Source: Paucibacter sp. PLA-PC-4 (lineage in GTDB: Bacteria > Pseudomonadota > Gammaproteobacteria > Burkholderiales > Burkholderiaceae_C). From it: a DNA stretch of 64,000 nt. Location of the stretch: positions 310,001 through 374,000 of the forward strand of contig NZ_JAPFGP010000001.1 in assembly GCF_026241155.1 (NCBI RefSeq), in the 5' to 3' direction. A program made the position numbers and the translations under genes. Shown piece by piece: positions 25,234-32,893 of this stretch. How positions within the stretch are numbered: the stretch's first letter is position 1; each line of letters starts with the position of its first letter. The notes beneath the pieces are model-generated. The model had not been told where the DNA came from. It saw nothing but the letters and a program-made list of their open reading frames with translations, and made no database searches.

Positions 25234-25911
25234 ATGACAACGCGACGCCATATCGTTCTGCTGGGTCTGCTGCTGACGGCCACGGCCACGGCCTGGGCCG
25301 CGGAGCCGGCCGGCCCGCGGCAGAACCTGCTGGTCGAGCTGCGCTGGACCGAGTCCAGTGTCAGCGGCGCGGCGGTGGCCGGGGTGCGCCAAGGCGGCGT
25401 GGTGGTGGGCACGGCCGGCTCGGTCTCGCCGCGGCCGGGGCTGACGCTGTCGACCCGTCGCCAAGAGGCCCAAGGCAGCCAGATCCAGCGCGTGCTGGTG
25501 CTCAATGGCTATCAGGCCAGCGTGCTGCTCAGCGAGACCGAGCTGCTGCAATGGCTGGACTACGGCGTTGAGCTGCGCGGCGGGCAAATGGATGGTGGGA
25601 GGGAGCGCCCGCGCGTCCATGCTCTGACGCACAGCCTGCCGGTTGAGCGCCAGCGCGGTTTTGTGCTGACCCCGTCTTGGCCGGGCGGGCGCCAGCCGGT
25701 GCGAGTCGAGCTGCGTGCGCTGGGCACGGCCCAGCAGACGGGGGCGCAGAGCGAACTGCTGTCTACCGTGCTGGTAGCGATGGGTGACTGGCTGACGGTT
25801 GCGCGCAGCGGCGCTGCGACGCGCCAGCCCCAGGCCGGCGTGATCAGCAGCAGCGATGCCGAGGGCCAGAGCAACCGTGAGCTGCAGTTGCGTGTCACGC
25901 TGGCACCTTGA
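25234..25911 (+). CDS. secreted protein of unknown function
   Basis: A 225-residue protein with a clear signal peptide (MTTRRHIVLLGLLLTATATA, then WAAEP). The remainder is predicted mostly beta-strand: LLVELRWTESSVSG, QIQRVLVLNGYQASVLLSET and GFVLTPSWPGGRQPVRVELR. The phrase VLNGYQASV followed by strands is vaguely like secretin-associated domains, but I do not recognise a family. It starts 18 bases after the Bug gene and may be read through from that operon. The three 11-bp repeats of the chitinase promoter begin at its stop codon. Confidence 0.65.
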   Translation: MTTRRHIVLLGLLLTATATAWAAEPAGPRQNLLVELRWTESSVSGAAVAGVRQGGVVVGTAGSVSPRPGLTLSTRRQEAQGSQIQRVLVLNGYQASVLLSETELLQWLDYGVELRGGQMDGGRERPRVHALTHSLPVERQRGFVLTPSWPGGRQPVRVELRALGTAQQTGAQSELLSTVLVAMGDWLTVARSGAATRQPQAGVISSSDAEGQSNRELQLRVTLAP

Positions 25912-25943
25912 TTGGTATTAAATTGGCATCATATTGGTGTTAG
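25911..25943 (+). repeat. three tandem 11-bp ATTGG repeats upstream of the chitinase gene
   Basis: ATTGGTATTAA, ATTGGCATCAT and ATTGGTGTTAG follow one another at 25911, 25922 and 25933. The 11-base period puts every unit on one face of the helix. They lie 38-70 bases before the chitinase start, a place for an operator. TTGGTATT-like half-sites are known for GntR-type regulators of N-acetylglucosamine use; that assignment is inference. Confidence 0.6.
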
Positions 25944-25980
25944 TCTTGGGGCTTCGAGCCCTTGATGGAGACACCGAGCG

Positions 25981-27228
25981 ATGCGTTCCCTGCTGCTGGC
26001 CGCCGGCCTGTTACTGAGCACCACACTGTCCCACGCCGAGCCGCCGCTGTTCGGCGCCGGACCGCTGGCGGTGGAACGCGGCAGCAGCACCAAGGTGGTC
26101 GGCGCCTATGTGCCGAACTGGGAGTCTGTGGCCGTCGTCGACGCCATCAAGACCGGCAGCCTGAGCCATCTGCTCTATGCCTTTCTGCGCATCTGCGGCC
26201 CGGGTCAGTTGACGCAGGACGCGCCCAAGTGCGAGGGCAAGCAGGACTTCGAGCTGGCTACCGGGAAGGTCGACAGCGAGTTTGATGCAGCCTTCCTGCG
26301 CCTGAAAGCCCGCCAGCCCCATATCAAAGTCGTTGCTTCGGTTGGCGGCTGGGGCGGCTCCGACCCCTTCTTCCATCTGGCCAATGAGGCGGCGCGGCGT
26401 GCGGTGTTCGCCGCCTCGGCCGTCGCCTTCCTGCGCGCGCATCCGGGCTTTGACGGCATCGACATTGACTGGGAGCACCCCGGCGGCAATGGCGCGGTCA
26501 ACGGGGTGCAGCTCGGCAGCCCTGCCGACGGCCAGGGCTATGCCGATCTGATGAGCGATCTGCGCCGCGCGCTCGATGCGCTGACGGCCGAGACCGGCCA
26601 GCCCTATTTGCTGACGACCGCCATCAACACCACCAGCGCCATCGTCGATCGCATCAATTTCAAGCAGGCCCACACCTCGCTGGACCTGGTCTTCATGATG
26701 ACTTATGACTTCTACGGTGCCTGGTCGGCCGTGGCCGGCAACCACACCACGCTGCGCAGCAGCGCCCCGGAGGCCGACGACAGCCTGCAGCGCTCGGTGA
26801 GCAATATGGTCGCGGCCGGCGTGCCGGCGTCCAAGCTGGTGGCCGGCGTGGCCATGTATGGGCGCGGCTTCAGTGGCGTGGCAAAGCCTCTGACTGGTGC
26901 GGCCAAGAAGGCAGCCTTCCCTGGCGCCGACGGTGCTGTGGTCTACCGCGAGATCGCCCAGCGCTACCTCGGCCCCAAGGGGCAGGGCCTGCGCGGTTTC
27001 AAGGCAGGCCTCGACCCGGTGACCGAGGCCTGGAACCTGCACGATCCCGAGCAGCAGCTCTTCATCGGCTATGACGACCCGCGCGCGGTGCGGGCCAAGG
27101 GCCGCTATGCGCTCAAGGCCGGCTTGGCGGGCCTGTTCGCCTGGGAACTGAGCCAAGACAATGGCGACATCCTCAATGCGATGAACGCCGGGGTCGGCCA
27201 CCGGCTGGTGCTCCACGCCAAACCCTGA
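25981..27228 (+). CDS. secreted chitinase, glycoside hydrolase family 18
   Basis: A 415-residue secreted enzyme hydrolysing beta-1,4 links of chitin or chitooligosaccharides. A signal peptide (MRSLLLAAGLLLSTTLSHA) precedes one GH18 TIM barrel. VGAYVPNWESVAVVDA is the first strand, KVVASVGGWGGSDPF the SxGG motif, and GFDGIDIDWEHPGG the DxxDxDxE motif with Glu165 as catalytic acid. LVFMMTYDFYGAWS and GLFAWELSQDNGD supply later barrel strands. No chitin-binding or fibronectin domain is attached. ATGGAGAC provides the ribosome-binding site. Confidence 0.93.
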   Translation: MRSLLLAAGLLLSTTLSHAEPPLFGAGPLAVERGSSTKVVGAYVPNWESVAVVDAIKTGSLSHLLYAFLRICGPGQLTQDAPKCEGKQDFELATGKVDSEFDAAFLRLKARQPHIKVVASVGGWGGSDPFFHLANEAARRAVFAASAVAFLRAHPGFDGIDIDWEHPGGNGAVNGVQLGSPADGQGYADLMSDLRRALDALTAETGQPYLLTTAINTTSAIVDRINFKQAHTSLDLVFMMTYDFYGAWSAVAGNHTTLRSSAPEADDSLQRSVSNMVAAGVPASKLVAGVAMYGRGFSGVAKPLTGAAKKAAFPGADGAVVYREIAQRYLGPKGQGLRGFKAGLDPVTEAWNLHDPEQQLFIGYDDPRAVRAKGRYALKAGLAGLFAWELSQDNGDILNAMNAGVGHRLVLHAKP

Positions 27229-27273
27229 CCAAAATCAAGCCCTGCTGGGGCCGGAAAGCTCAGGATGCGTGGC

Positions 27274-27858
27274 ATGAGCCGCCTCCTGATCATCCAGGGC
27301 CATCCCGATAGCAGCGCCCCGCATCTGTGCCATGCACTGGCCGATGCCTATGCGTCCGGTGCGCTCGATGCCGGCCATGAACTGCGCCGGGTCGAGGTGG
27401 CGCAGCTGGACTTCCCGCTGCTACGCAGCCAGACCGAATGGCAGCAGGGCACGCTGCCGGTCGGCCTGCAAGAGGCACAGGACGCGATCGCCTGGTGCCA
27501 GCATTTGCTGATCGTGTTTCCACTCTGGCTGGGCGATATGCCGGCGCTGCTGAAGGGCTTTCTGGAACAGGTGGCGCGACCGGGCTTTGCCTTCCACAGC
27601 GAGGGCAACAATATGCTCGCCAAGAAGGGCCTCGCCGGCCGATCCGCCCGCGTGCTCGTGACCATGGGAATGCCGGCCGCGCTATACCGCTATTACTTCC
27701 GCGCCCATAGCCTCAAATCGCTGGAGCGCAACATCCTCGGCTTTGTCGGCATCGCGCCGGTGCACGAGACCCTGGTCGGCGGCGTCGAGGGCCTCAGCGA
27801 GGCCGCGCGCAAGAAATGGCTGGCGCGGTTGCGCAAGCTGGGTTCGGAGGCGGCGTAG
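27274..27858 (+). CDS. NAD(P)H dehydrogenase (quinone)-like flavodoxin-fold protein
   Basis: About 194 residues of the NQO1/MdaB/KefF group. The flavin-binding start is RLLIIQGHPDSSAPHLCHAL; ADAYASGALDAGHELRRVEV follows and LLIVFPLWLGDMPALLKGFL is the FMN-binding loop. Such enzymes reduce quinones with NAD(P)H in the cytoplasm. ATG 27265 is an alternative start three codons earlier; AGGA lies eight bases before 27274. It stands alone, convergent with the NHL/LytM gene. Confidence 0.85.
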   Translation: MSRLLIIQGHPDSSAPHLCHALADAYASGALDAGHELRRVEVAQLDFPLLRSQTEWQQGTLPVGLQEAQDAIAWCQHLLIVFPLWLGDMPALLKGFLEQVARPGFAFHSEGNNMLAKKGLAGRSARVLVTMGMPAALYRYYFRAHSLKSLERNILGFVGIAPVHETLVGGVEGLSEAARKKWLARLRKLGSEAA

Positions 27859-27883
27859 CCGGTTCTGGTGCCCCGCCCTGGTC

Positions 27884-30046
27884 TCAGTGGGCCTGCTGCT
27901 GTAGCCTGAGCTCACTAACGGCCTCATTGCCCGCCCAGTCCCGCGCCAGCACCCTCAGCCGGTAGCGGCCCGGCGCCGGCAGGGTCAGCCGGCCCTCGGC
28001 CACGCGCCCCAGGTCGACTTGGTTCATCAGCTGGTAGCGAAAGCGGGTGCTGGCCTGGCCGTGGACGGTGACGCCGCTGCCTGCGGCATAGGCGATCTGG
28101 GTCATGCGGTCCTCGTCGACATCGCCGCCGGGTATCTGCTCGAAACCGATCTGCCGGCGCGGCTGCTCAAAGCCCGGCAGCGGCCGGCCCGCCTCGTCGA
28201 GCAGTTGATAGGCCAGGCTATGCAGACCCAAGCGGCGACTCGGCTTGTTGCCATCGACCTGGTCCCAGGCCTCGACCACCACGCTGACGCCGGGCGGTCC
28301 TGACGGCAGCAGCAGATCGGCTTTCGCGCGCGCGCTCAGCGGGCTGCCGGCCGCATCAAAGAGCTCGACCGACGCGATGTGCGGCGGCCGAAGGTCACTG
28401 AAGTCCTTGAAGCGCAGAGCCAGTGCATTGCCCTGGTGGCCGGGCGCGCCCAGGCTCAGATGCACATGGGCCATGCCATTGAGCGTGCCCAGCACCTCGC
28501 CGGCCTCAAAGCGGGTGCCGCGCCGCAGCCGCATGCGCTCGGGCCGGCCCTGCTCGTCGCGCAGCGGCACGAAGCGCTGTGGATCCAGCGGCCGGCCGTC
28601 GGCGCGGCGGCCGACCCGCAGATGGATATAGGCCAAGGGCCCCAGCGCCAGGCCCTCGCTCAGCTCGCCATAGCCCCAGCTGGCCAGAGGGCTCGTGACC
28701 TTGGCATCGGCCATCGCCAGCACCTCGGCGCCGACCGGGCCGGCGATGTCCAGCCCGCCATGCAGATGGTGACGCGGCTCCATCGTGCCCGCGCCCTTGT
28801 TGTTTCTGCCACCGCGCACCTCGCCCAGCACCCCGACCACCTCGTGCGGACCTTGTTGCGGCCTGAGCGGCCAGCGCCCGGCCGTCTGCGGCAGCGGCTG
28901 CTGCGCCGATGGCCCGAGCTCGCCCAGCGCCTTCTGGCTCTGGCCGGGCGCGACGGCGGCCAGGCGGTGCAGCCGGTAGCTGGCGGCGTCGGCCACCTTC
29001 AGGCTGCCGTCGGCCGCCAGCGCAAGCCCGGTCGGCCGGGCCAGCCGGTCGCCGGCAGTGATCTGGTGAAGCTGGCCGTCCGGTGTCAGCTGCAGCACTC
29101 GCCCGCGCGCCTGCACGCCGATATAGAGATGACCGTCATGGCTCAGCGCCAGGCTCAGCGGGCGGCGCAGCAAGGCCTGCTCATCGTCGGGCGCGGCGCG
29201 CGCCACGGTCGTGACCGTCCCGTCCAATGCGACACGGCGGATCGCGTGATTTCCGGCATCGGCCACCAGGGCATGACCGTCGGAATTGATCACCAGCGCG
29301 GTTGGCGTGTCGAAGCGGGCCTCGGCGCCGACACCGTCGCGTTCGCCGGGCAGCTCGCCGCCAGCCAGGGTCAAGACCTGGCCCTCGGCGCTGATCAGGC
29401 GGATGCGGTCGTTGTAGCTGTCGGCCACCAAGACCCGGCCCTGGCCATCGACGGCTAGACCCAGCGGCCCGTTGAAGCGGGCCTGGTCAGCCGGCCCGTC
29501 GCGATGGCCCGGCTGACCGTCGCCGGCCAGTGTCGAGACCTGACCCTCGGGCGTGATCTTGCGGATGCGATGGTTGCCTGTGTCGGCCACGTAGAGATTG
29601 CCGGCGGCGTCCAGCGCCAGGCCCGAGGGCGTGTGAAACGCCGCTTCGGCGGCCGAGCCGTCGCGCCAGCCTTCGGCGCCGCTGCCTGCCAGGGTCAAGA
29701 CCTGGCCCTCGGCCGTCAGCACTCGGATGCGGTTGCTGGTGCCGCCGTCGGCCACATAGATCCGGCCTTGCGCATCGACAGCCAGACCGTAAGGGTCGGC
29801 AAAGCGGGACTCGATCGCCGGGCCGTCGCGCCAGCCCTCGACACCGTCGCCGGCACATGGCTGCAGTTGACCGCGCCAGCCAATGACGGTGGGGGTGGGG
29901 CCCTGCGGGGCGCCTGCGGTCGGCGGGGCGATCAGCTGCAATCCCGGACGGGTGACCAGCAGGGCGATAACGGCAGCGCCAAGTAACAAGGCACTCAACA
30001 GAACTGGACGGCGCATCATCGGCATGGCATAGGGTAGGGCGCGCAT
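27884..30046 (-). CDS. NHL-repeat beta-propeller fused to an M23/LytM-type domain
   Basis: A protein of up to 720 residues. A hydrophobic N-terminal segment at about 13-35 acts as a signal or anchor; ATG 30019 is a likely alternative start. Residues about 62-365 hold six NHL-type repeats (DPYGLAVDAQGRIYVADGG, PSGLALDAAGNLYVADTGNH and similar), forming a propeller. A linker leads to an M23-like region: HHLHGGLDIAGPVGAEVLAM (His429, Asp433) and MAHVHLSLGAPGHQGN (His527, His529) retain the HxxxD and HxH zinc ligands. A C-terminal beta-rich domain follows. The metal ligands suggest an active peptidoglycan endopeptidase, though the core is longer than usual between the motifs. Confidence 0.8.
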   Translation of the reverse strand: MRALPYAMPMMRRPVLLSALLLGAAVIALLVTRPGLQLIAPPTAGAPQGPTPTVIGWRGQLQPCAGDGVEGWRDGPAIESRFADPYGLAVDAQGRIYVADGGTSNRIRVLTAEGQVLTLAGSGAEGWRDGSAAEAAFHTPSGLALDAAGNLYVADTGNHRIRKITPEGQVSTLAGDGQPGHRDGPADQARFNGPLGLAVDGQGRVLVADSYNDRIRLISAEGQVLTLAGGELPGERDGVGAEARFDTPTALVINSDGHALVADAGNHAIRRVALDGTVTTVARAAPDDEQALLRRPLSLALSHDGHLYIGVQARGRVLQLTPDGQLHQITAGDRLARPTGLALAADGSLKVADAASYRLHRLAAVAPGQSQKALGELGPSAQQPLPQTAGRWPLRPQQGPHEVVGVLGEVRGGRNNKGAGTMEPRHHLHGGLDIAGPVGAEVLAMADAKVTSPLASWGYGELSEGLALGPLAYIHLRVGRRADGRPLDPQRFVPLRDEQGRPERMRLRRGTRFEAGEVLGTLNGMAHVHLSLGAPGHQGNALALRFKDFSDLRPPHIASVELFDAAGSPLSARAKADLLLPSGPPGVSVVVEAWDQVDGNKPSRRLGLHSLAYQLLDEAGRPLPGFEQPRRQIGFEQIPGGDVDEDRMTQIAYAAGSGVTVHGQASTRFRYQLMNQVDLGRVAEGRLTLPAPGRYRLRVLARDWAGNEAVSELRLQQQAH

Positions 30047-30122
30047 CGTAGCCTTGTGTCGTCACGAGCCGAAACATCGTCTATCGTTCGCCGCGTTTCG
30101 TTTCTCAACCCTGCAGGTTCTC

Positions 30123-30695
30123 ATGAATCAAGCCGTCCTCGTCATCGATGTCCAACACGCCCTCAGCCATGGCGTCTACCCCTGCTTTGACGCCGACCGT
30201 GTGATCGAGCGCATCAACGCGGTCTGCGCCAAGGCCCGGGCTGCCGGCGTGCCGGTGATGCTGATCCAGCATCAGTCGGTCGGCGGCGCGCTGGACCAGG
30301 GAAGCGAGGGCTGGCAACTGGCCGCCGGCCTGGAAGTGCAGCCCGGTGATATCCGGCTGGGCAAGACCGCAGCCGACGCCTTCCACAAGACCGAGCTGCA
30401 GGCCCTGCTGCAGCGCCTGGGTGTCGAGCGTCTGGTGGTCTGCGGTTTCCAGAGCGAGTTCTGCGTCGACACCACGGTGCGCCGCGCACTGGGTCTGGGT
30501 TATCCGGTGACGCTGGTGGCCGACGGCCATTCGACGCTGGATAACGGTCTGTTGTCCGCCGCCCAGATCAGCGCCCATCACAACCTGACCCTGGCCCATA
30601 TCAGCAGCTTCGGGCTTCGGGTGACGTCCGTTGCGGCGGCCGAGATCTGCTTTGCGGATCAGGGCCAGCCGCCTGTGCCGGACCTGGACGTCTGA
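30123..30695 (+). CDS. isochorismatase-family cysteine hydrolase
   Basis: A 190-residue cytoplasmic hydrolase. The catalytic triad of the family can be read: Asp9 in VLVIDVQHA, Lys81 in DIRLGKTAADAF, and Cys114 in VVCGFQSEFCVDTTVR. These enzymes hydrolyse amides or vinyl ethers (nicotinamidase, N-carbamoylsarcosine or isochorismate types); specificity cannot be predicted. ATG 30123 is chosen because the upstream frame from 30054 has no family sequence. It is divergent from the NHL/LytM gene. Confidence 0.88.
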   Translation: MNQAVLVIDVQHALSHGVYPCFDADRVIERINAVCAKARAAGVPVMLIQHQSVGGALDQGSEGWQLAAGLEVQPGDIRLGKTAADAFHKTELQALLQRLGVERLVVCGFQSEFCVDTTVRRALGLGYPVTLVADGHSTLDNGLLSAAQISAHHNLTLAHISSFGLRVTSVAAAEICFADQGQPPVPDLDV

Positions 30696-30704
30696 AGGCG
30701 CCGC

Positions 30705-31409
30705 TCACCAGGGCAGCGTGCTGCCGTCGTAGCTGAGGAAGGCCCCGCTGTCCTCGGCGCTTTCCAGCGCGGCCAACATCTGGGTAACCGCCAGCGCCGC
30801 CGGCCGGCCGATCTCGGCGCCGCGAAAAGGTGCGGACAGGGCTGAGCTGACCGTGCCCGGATGCAGCGCCAGGATCAGGGCGCCGGGCTTGCTGCGGCGC
30901 AGCTCGATCGCTGCGGTCTTGACCAGCATGTTCAGCGCCGCCTTCGAGGCGCGGTAGCTGTACCAGCCGCCCAGCCGGTTGTCACCGATGCTGCCGACCT
31001 TGGCCGAGAGCATCACCATCAGGCTGCGCTGCCGGCCGTCCAGCAGCGGCGTGAAATGGCGCAGCAGCATGGCCGGGCCGACCGTGTTGGCGCTGAAGGT
31101 GGCGAGCATCTGGGCCGGGTCCAGATCAGCCAGGCGCTTCTCGGGCATGAAGCCCTCGCCGTGCAGCAGGCCGGCCGCGTTGATGATGAGCTGGAAGGGG
31201 CCCTGGTCGGTCAGCGCGGCGGCCGTCTCGGCGATGCTGTCGGGCCGCGCGAAGTCGATGGCCAGCGGTGACGAGCGGCGGTGCAGTGCAACGCACAGCG
31301 CGCAGCGCGGGTCGTCCCGCAAGGCCTGCACAAAAGCGGCGCCGATGGCGCCGGATCCACCGATGACCAAGGCGCGGTAGGCGTCCGGCAGCGCTTTCAT
31401 CGTGTTCAT
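30705..31409 (-). CDS. short-chain dehydrogenase/reductase
   Basis: About 234 residues. The Rossmann start is RALVIGGSGAIGAAFVQALR (a GGSGAIG variant of TGxxxGxG); LIINAAGLLHG is the NNAG-type motif, and the catalytic Tyr-x-x-x-Lys is in GWYSYRASKAALNMLVKTAA, with Ser in MLSAKVGSIGDN. It resembles CsgA-like SDRs. I choose ATG 31409 because it overlaps the stop of the upstream gene as ATGA, implying coupling; upstream ATGs at 31415 and 31427 also exist. Substrate unknown. Confidence 0.87.
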   Translation of the reverse strand: MNTMKALPDAYRALVIGGSGAIGAAFVQALRDDPRCALCVALHRRSSPLAIDFARPDSIAETAAALTDQGPFQLIINAAGLLHGEGFMPEKRLADLDPAQMLATFSANTVGPAMLLRHFTPLLDGRQRSLMVMLSAKVGSIGDNRLGGWYSYRASKAALNMLVKTAAIELRRSKPGALILALHPGTVSSALSAPFRGAEIGRPAALAVTQMLAALESAEDSGAFLSYDGSTLPW

Positions 31410-31630
31410 ACCCATCCCTGTCTCCATTCGCTCGCGTCGCGCAGCTCACGCCAGGCGACGCGACGGCTGCGCCCGGAGTGCACGGCCTCGAGTTCGATCT
31501 CCAGGACTGGTGCGTCCGGCGTCTCTGGCAAGACCAGCCTGACCACCAAGAAGTGCTTCTCCTTGTGCTGCGGCGTGACTGCCGTCCACTTGCTCAGCAG
31601 CAGCTTCTTGGGGTGCAGAGGATTTGTCAT
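31406..31630 (-). CDS. TIGR02450-family small protein
   Basis: A 74-residue protein beginning MTNPLHPKKLLLSKWTAVTP, with QHKEKHFLVVRLVLPE, LEIELEAVHSGRSRRVAW and the ending RELRDASEWRQGWV. This is the complete pattern of the TIGR02450 family, small conserved proteobacterial proteins of unknown function often found near photolyase/oxidoreductase genes. Its stop overlaps the SDR start (ATGA), and the FAD oxidoreductase gene diverges 66 bases away. Confidence 0.88.
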   Translation of the reverse strand: MTNPLHPKKLLLSKWTAVTPQHKEKHFLVVRLVLPETPDAPVLEIELEAVHSGRSRRVAWRELRDASEWRQGWV

Positions 31631-31696
31631 GGCGCCAGCCTAGCCCAGATGGCCTGGCCCTGCAGCGGCTGGGACAAGCCGGCACAATGCGTTGCC

Positions 31697-32716
31697 ATGA
31701 CCTTCTCCTCTGCGCGCCTTGAACTGGCCGTCGTTGGCGCCGGCATCGCCGGCCTGGCCTGTGCCGGCGCCCTGCAGCAAGCCGGCCACCGGGTGCAGCT
31801 GTTCGAGAAGAGCCGCGGGCCCGGCGGACGCATGAGCACTCGGCGCGACGAGGCGGCAGGCTGGCAATGCGACCACGGCGCGCAGTACCTTACTGCCCGC
31901 GACCCCGACTTCCGTGCCGAGCTGCAGCGCTGGCTGGCGGCCGACGCCGCCGCGCTGTGGACGCCGCGGCTGAGCGTCATCGGCGAGGCCGATCGGCACC
32001 GCCGCGAGGCCGGGTTGGAGCGTTTTGTCGGCCTACCGCGCATGACGGCGCCGGCCCGGCTGCTGGCCGCCGAGCTGGCGCTGAGCACCGGCTGCACCAT
32101 CACCGCGCTGCAGCGCGAGCCCGGGGGCTGGCGGCTGCACAGCGCCGAAAAGGGCCTGCTGGCGCCGCGCTTCGATGCGGTGCTGCTGGCCCTGCCGGCG
32201 CCCCAGGCCGGCGCGCTGCTGCGGACTGCCGCCGAGGAGGAGCTTGCGGCGCTGGCTCAGCTGACGGACAGTGTCCGCATGCGCGGCTGCTGGGCTTTGA
32301 TGCTGCGATACCCGGCGGCACTGGCGCTGCCTTTCGATGCCGCCTTCGTCAACAGCGGGCCGCTGCGCTGGGTCGCTCGCGACAGCAGCAAGCCTGGCCG
32401 CCGCATCGGCAGCGAGGGTGGGTCTGAGACCTGGCTCTTGCACGCCGAGGCCGAGTGGAGCGAGGCCCGGCTGGCCTGGCCCGCCGACGCGGTGGCAGCC
32501 GAGCTGCTGCGGGCCTTTGCTGCGCTGGGTGCGCCGGCGCCAGTCACCTGGACCGCGCACCGCTGGCGCTATGCCGACACGCAGGCGGCCCTGAGCCTGG
32601 GCAGCGTCTGGCGGGCCGAGACCGGCCTGGGCCTGTGCGGCGACTGGCTCAACGGGGGCAAGGTCGAGGGCGCTTGGCTCAGCGGCCGCGCGCTGGCCCG
32701 GCAACTGGCAGGCTGA
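31697..32716 (+). CDS. renalase-like FAD-dependent oxidoreductase
   Basis: A 339-residue flavoprotein. The dinucleotide-binding start is LAVVGAGIAGLACAGALQQA, followed by the GGRMSTRR block (RGPGGRMSTRRDEAAGWQCD) and HGAQYLTARDPDF typical of renalase/NAD(P)-binding amine-oxidase-like proteins. The C-terminal GLGLCGDWLNGGKVEGAWLS contacts FAD. ATG 31697 is chosen, since the upstream frame has no family sequence. Substrate unknown; cytoplasmic. Confidence 0.88.
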   Translation: MTFSSARLELAVVGAGIAGLACAGALQQAGHRVQLFEKSRGPGGRMSTRRDEAAGWQCDHGAQYLTARDPDFRAELQRWLAADAAALWTPRLSVIGEADRHRREAGLERFVGLPRMTAPARLLAAELALSTGCTITALQREPGGWRLHSAEKGLLAPRFDAVLLALPAPQAGALLRTAAEEELAALAQLTDSVRMRGCWALMLRYPAALALPFDAAFVNSGPLRWVARDSSKPGRRIGSEGGSETWLLHAEAEWSEARLAWPADAVAAELLRAFAALGAPAPVTWTAHRWRYADTQAALSLGSVWRAETGLGLCGDWLNGGKVEGAWLSGRALARQLAG

Positions 32717-32893
32717 GTCGCCTAGCTGTGCGCGCTGCGCACGGCCCATGCACTGCGGCTATGCCAGGCTTTTCAACAGCTATCGCCTCGGGCGCCGGCG
32801 CTACTGGTTTACACCACCCGGGATAGCACGGAGCACGGGCAAGAATGCGTTGTTCGCCTACCCAATAACGCAGCCATCAGTCGAGGAAACCCG

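Noticed and set aside
26011-27216. 401-codon minus-strand open frame
   Set aside because: Antisense to the GH18 chitinase, whose catalytic motif is intact; low-complexity translation.
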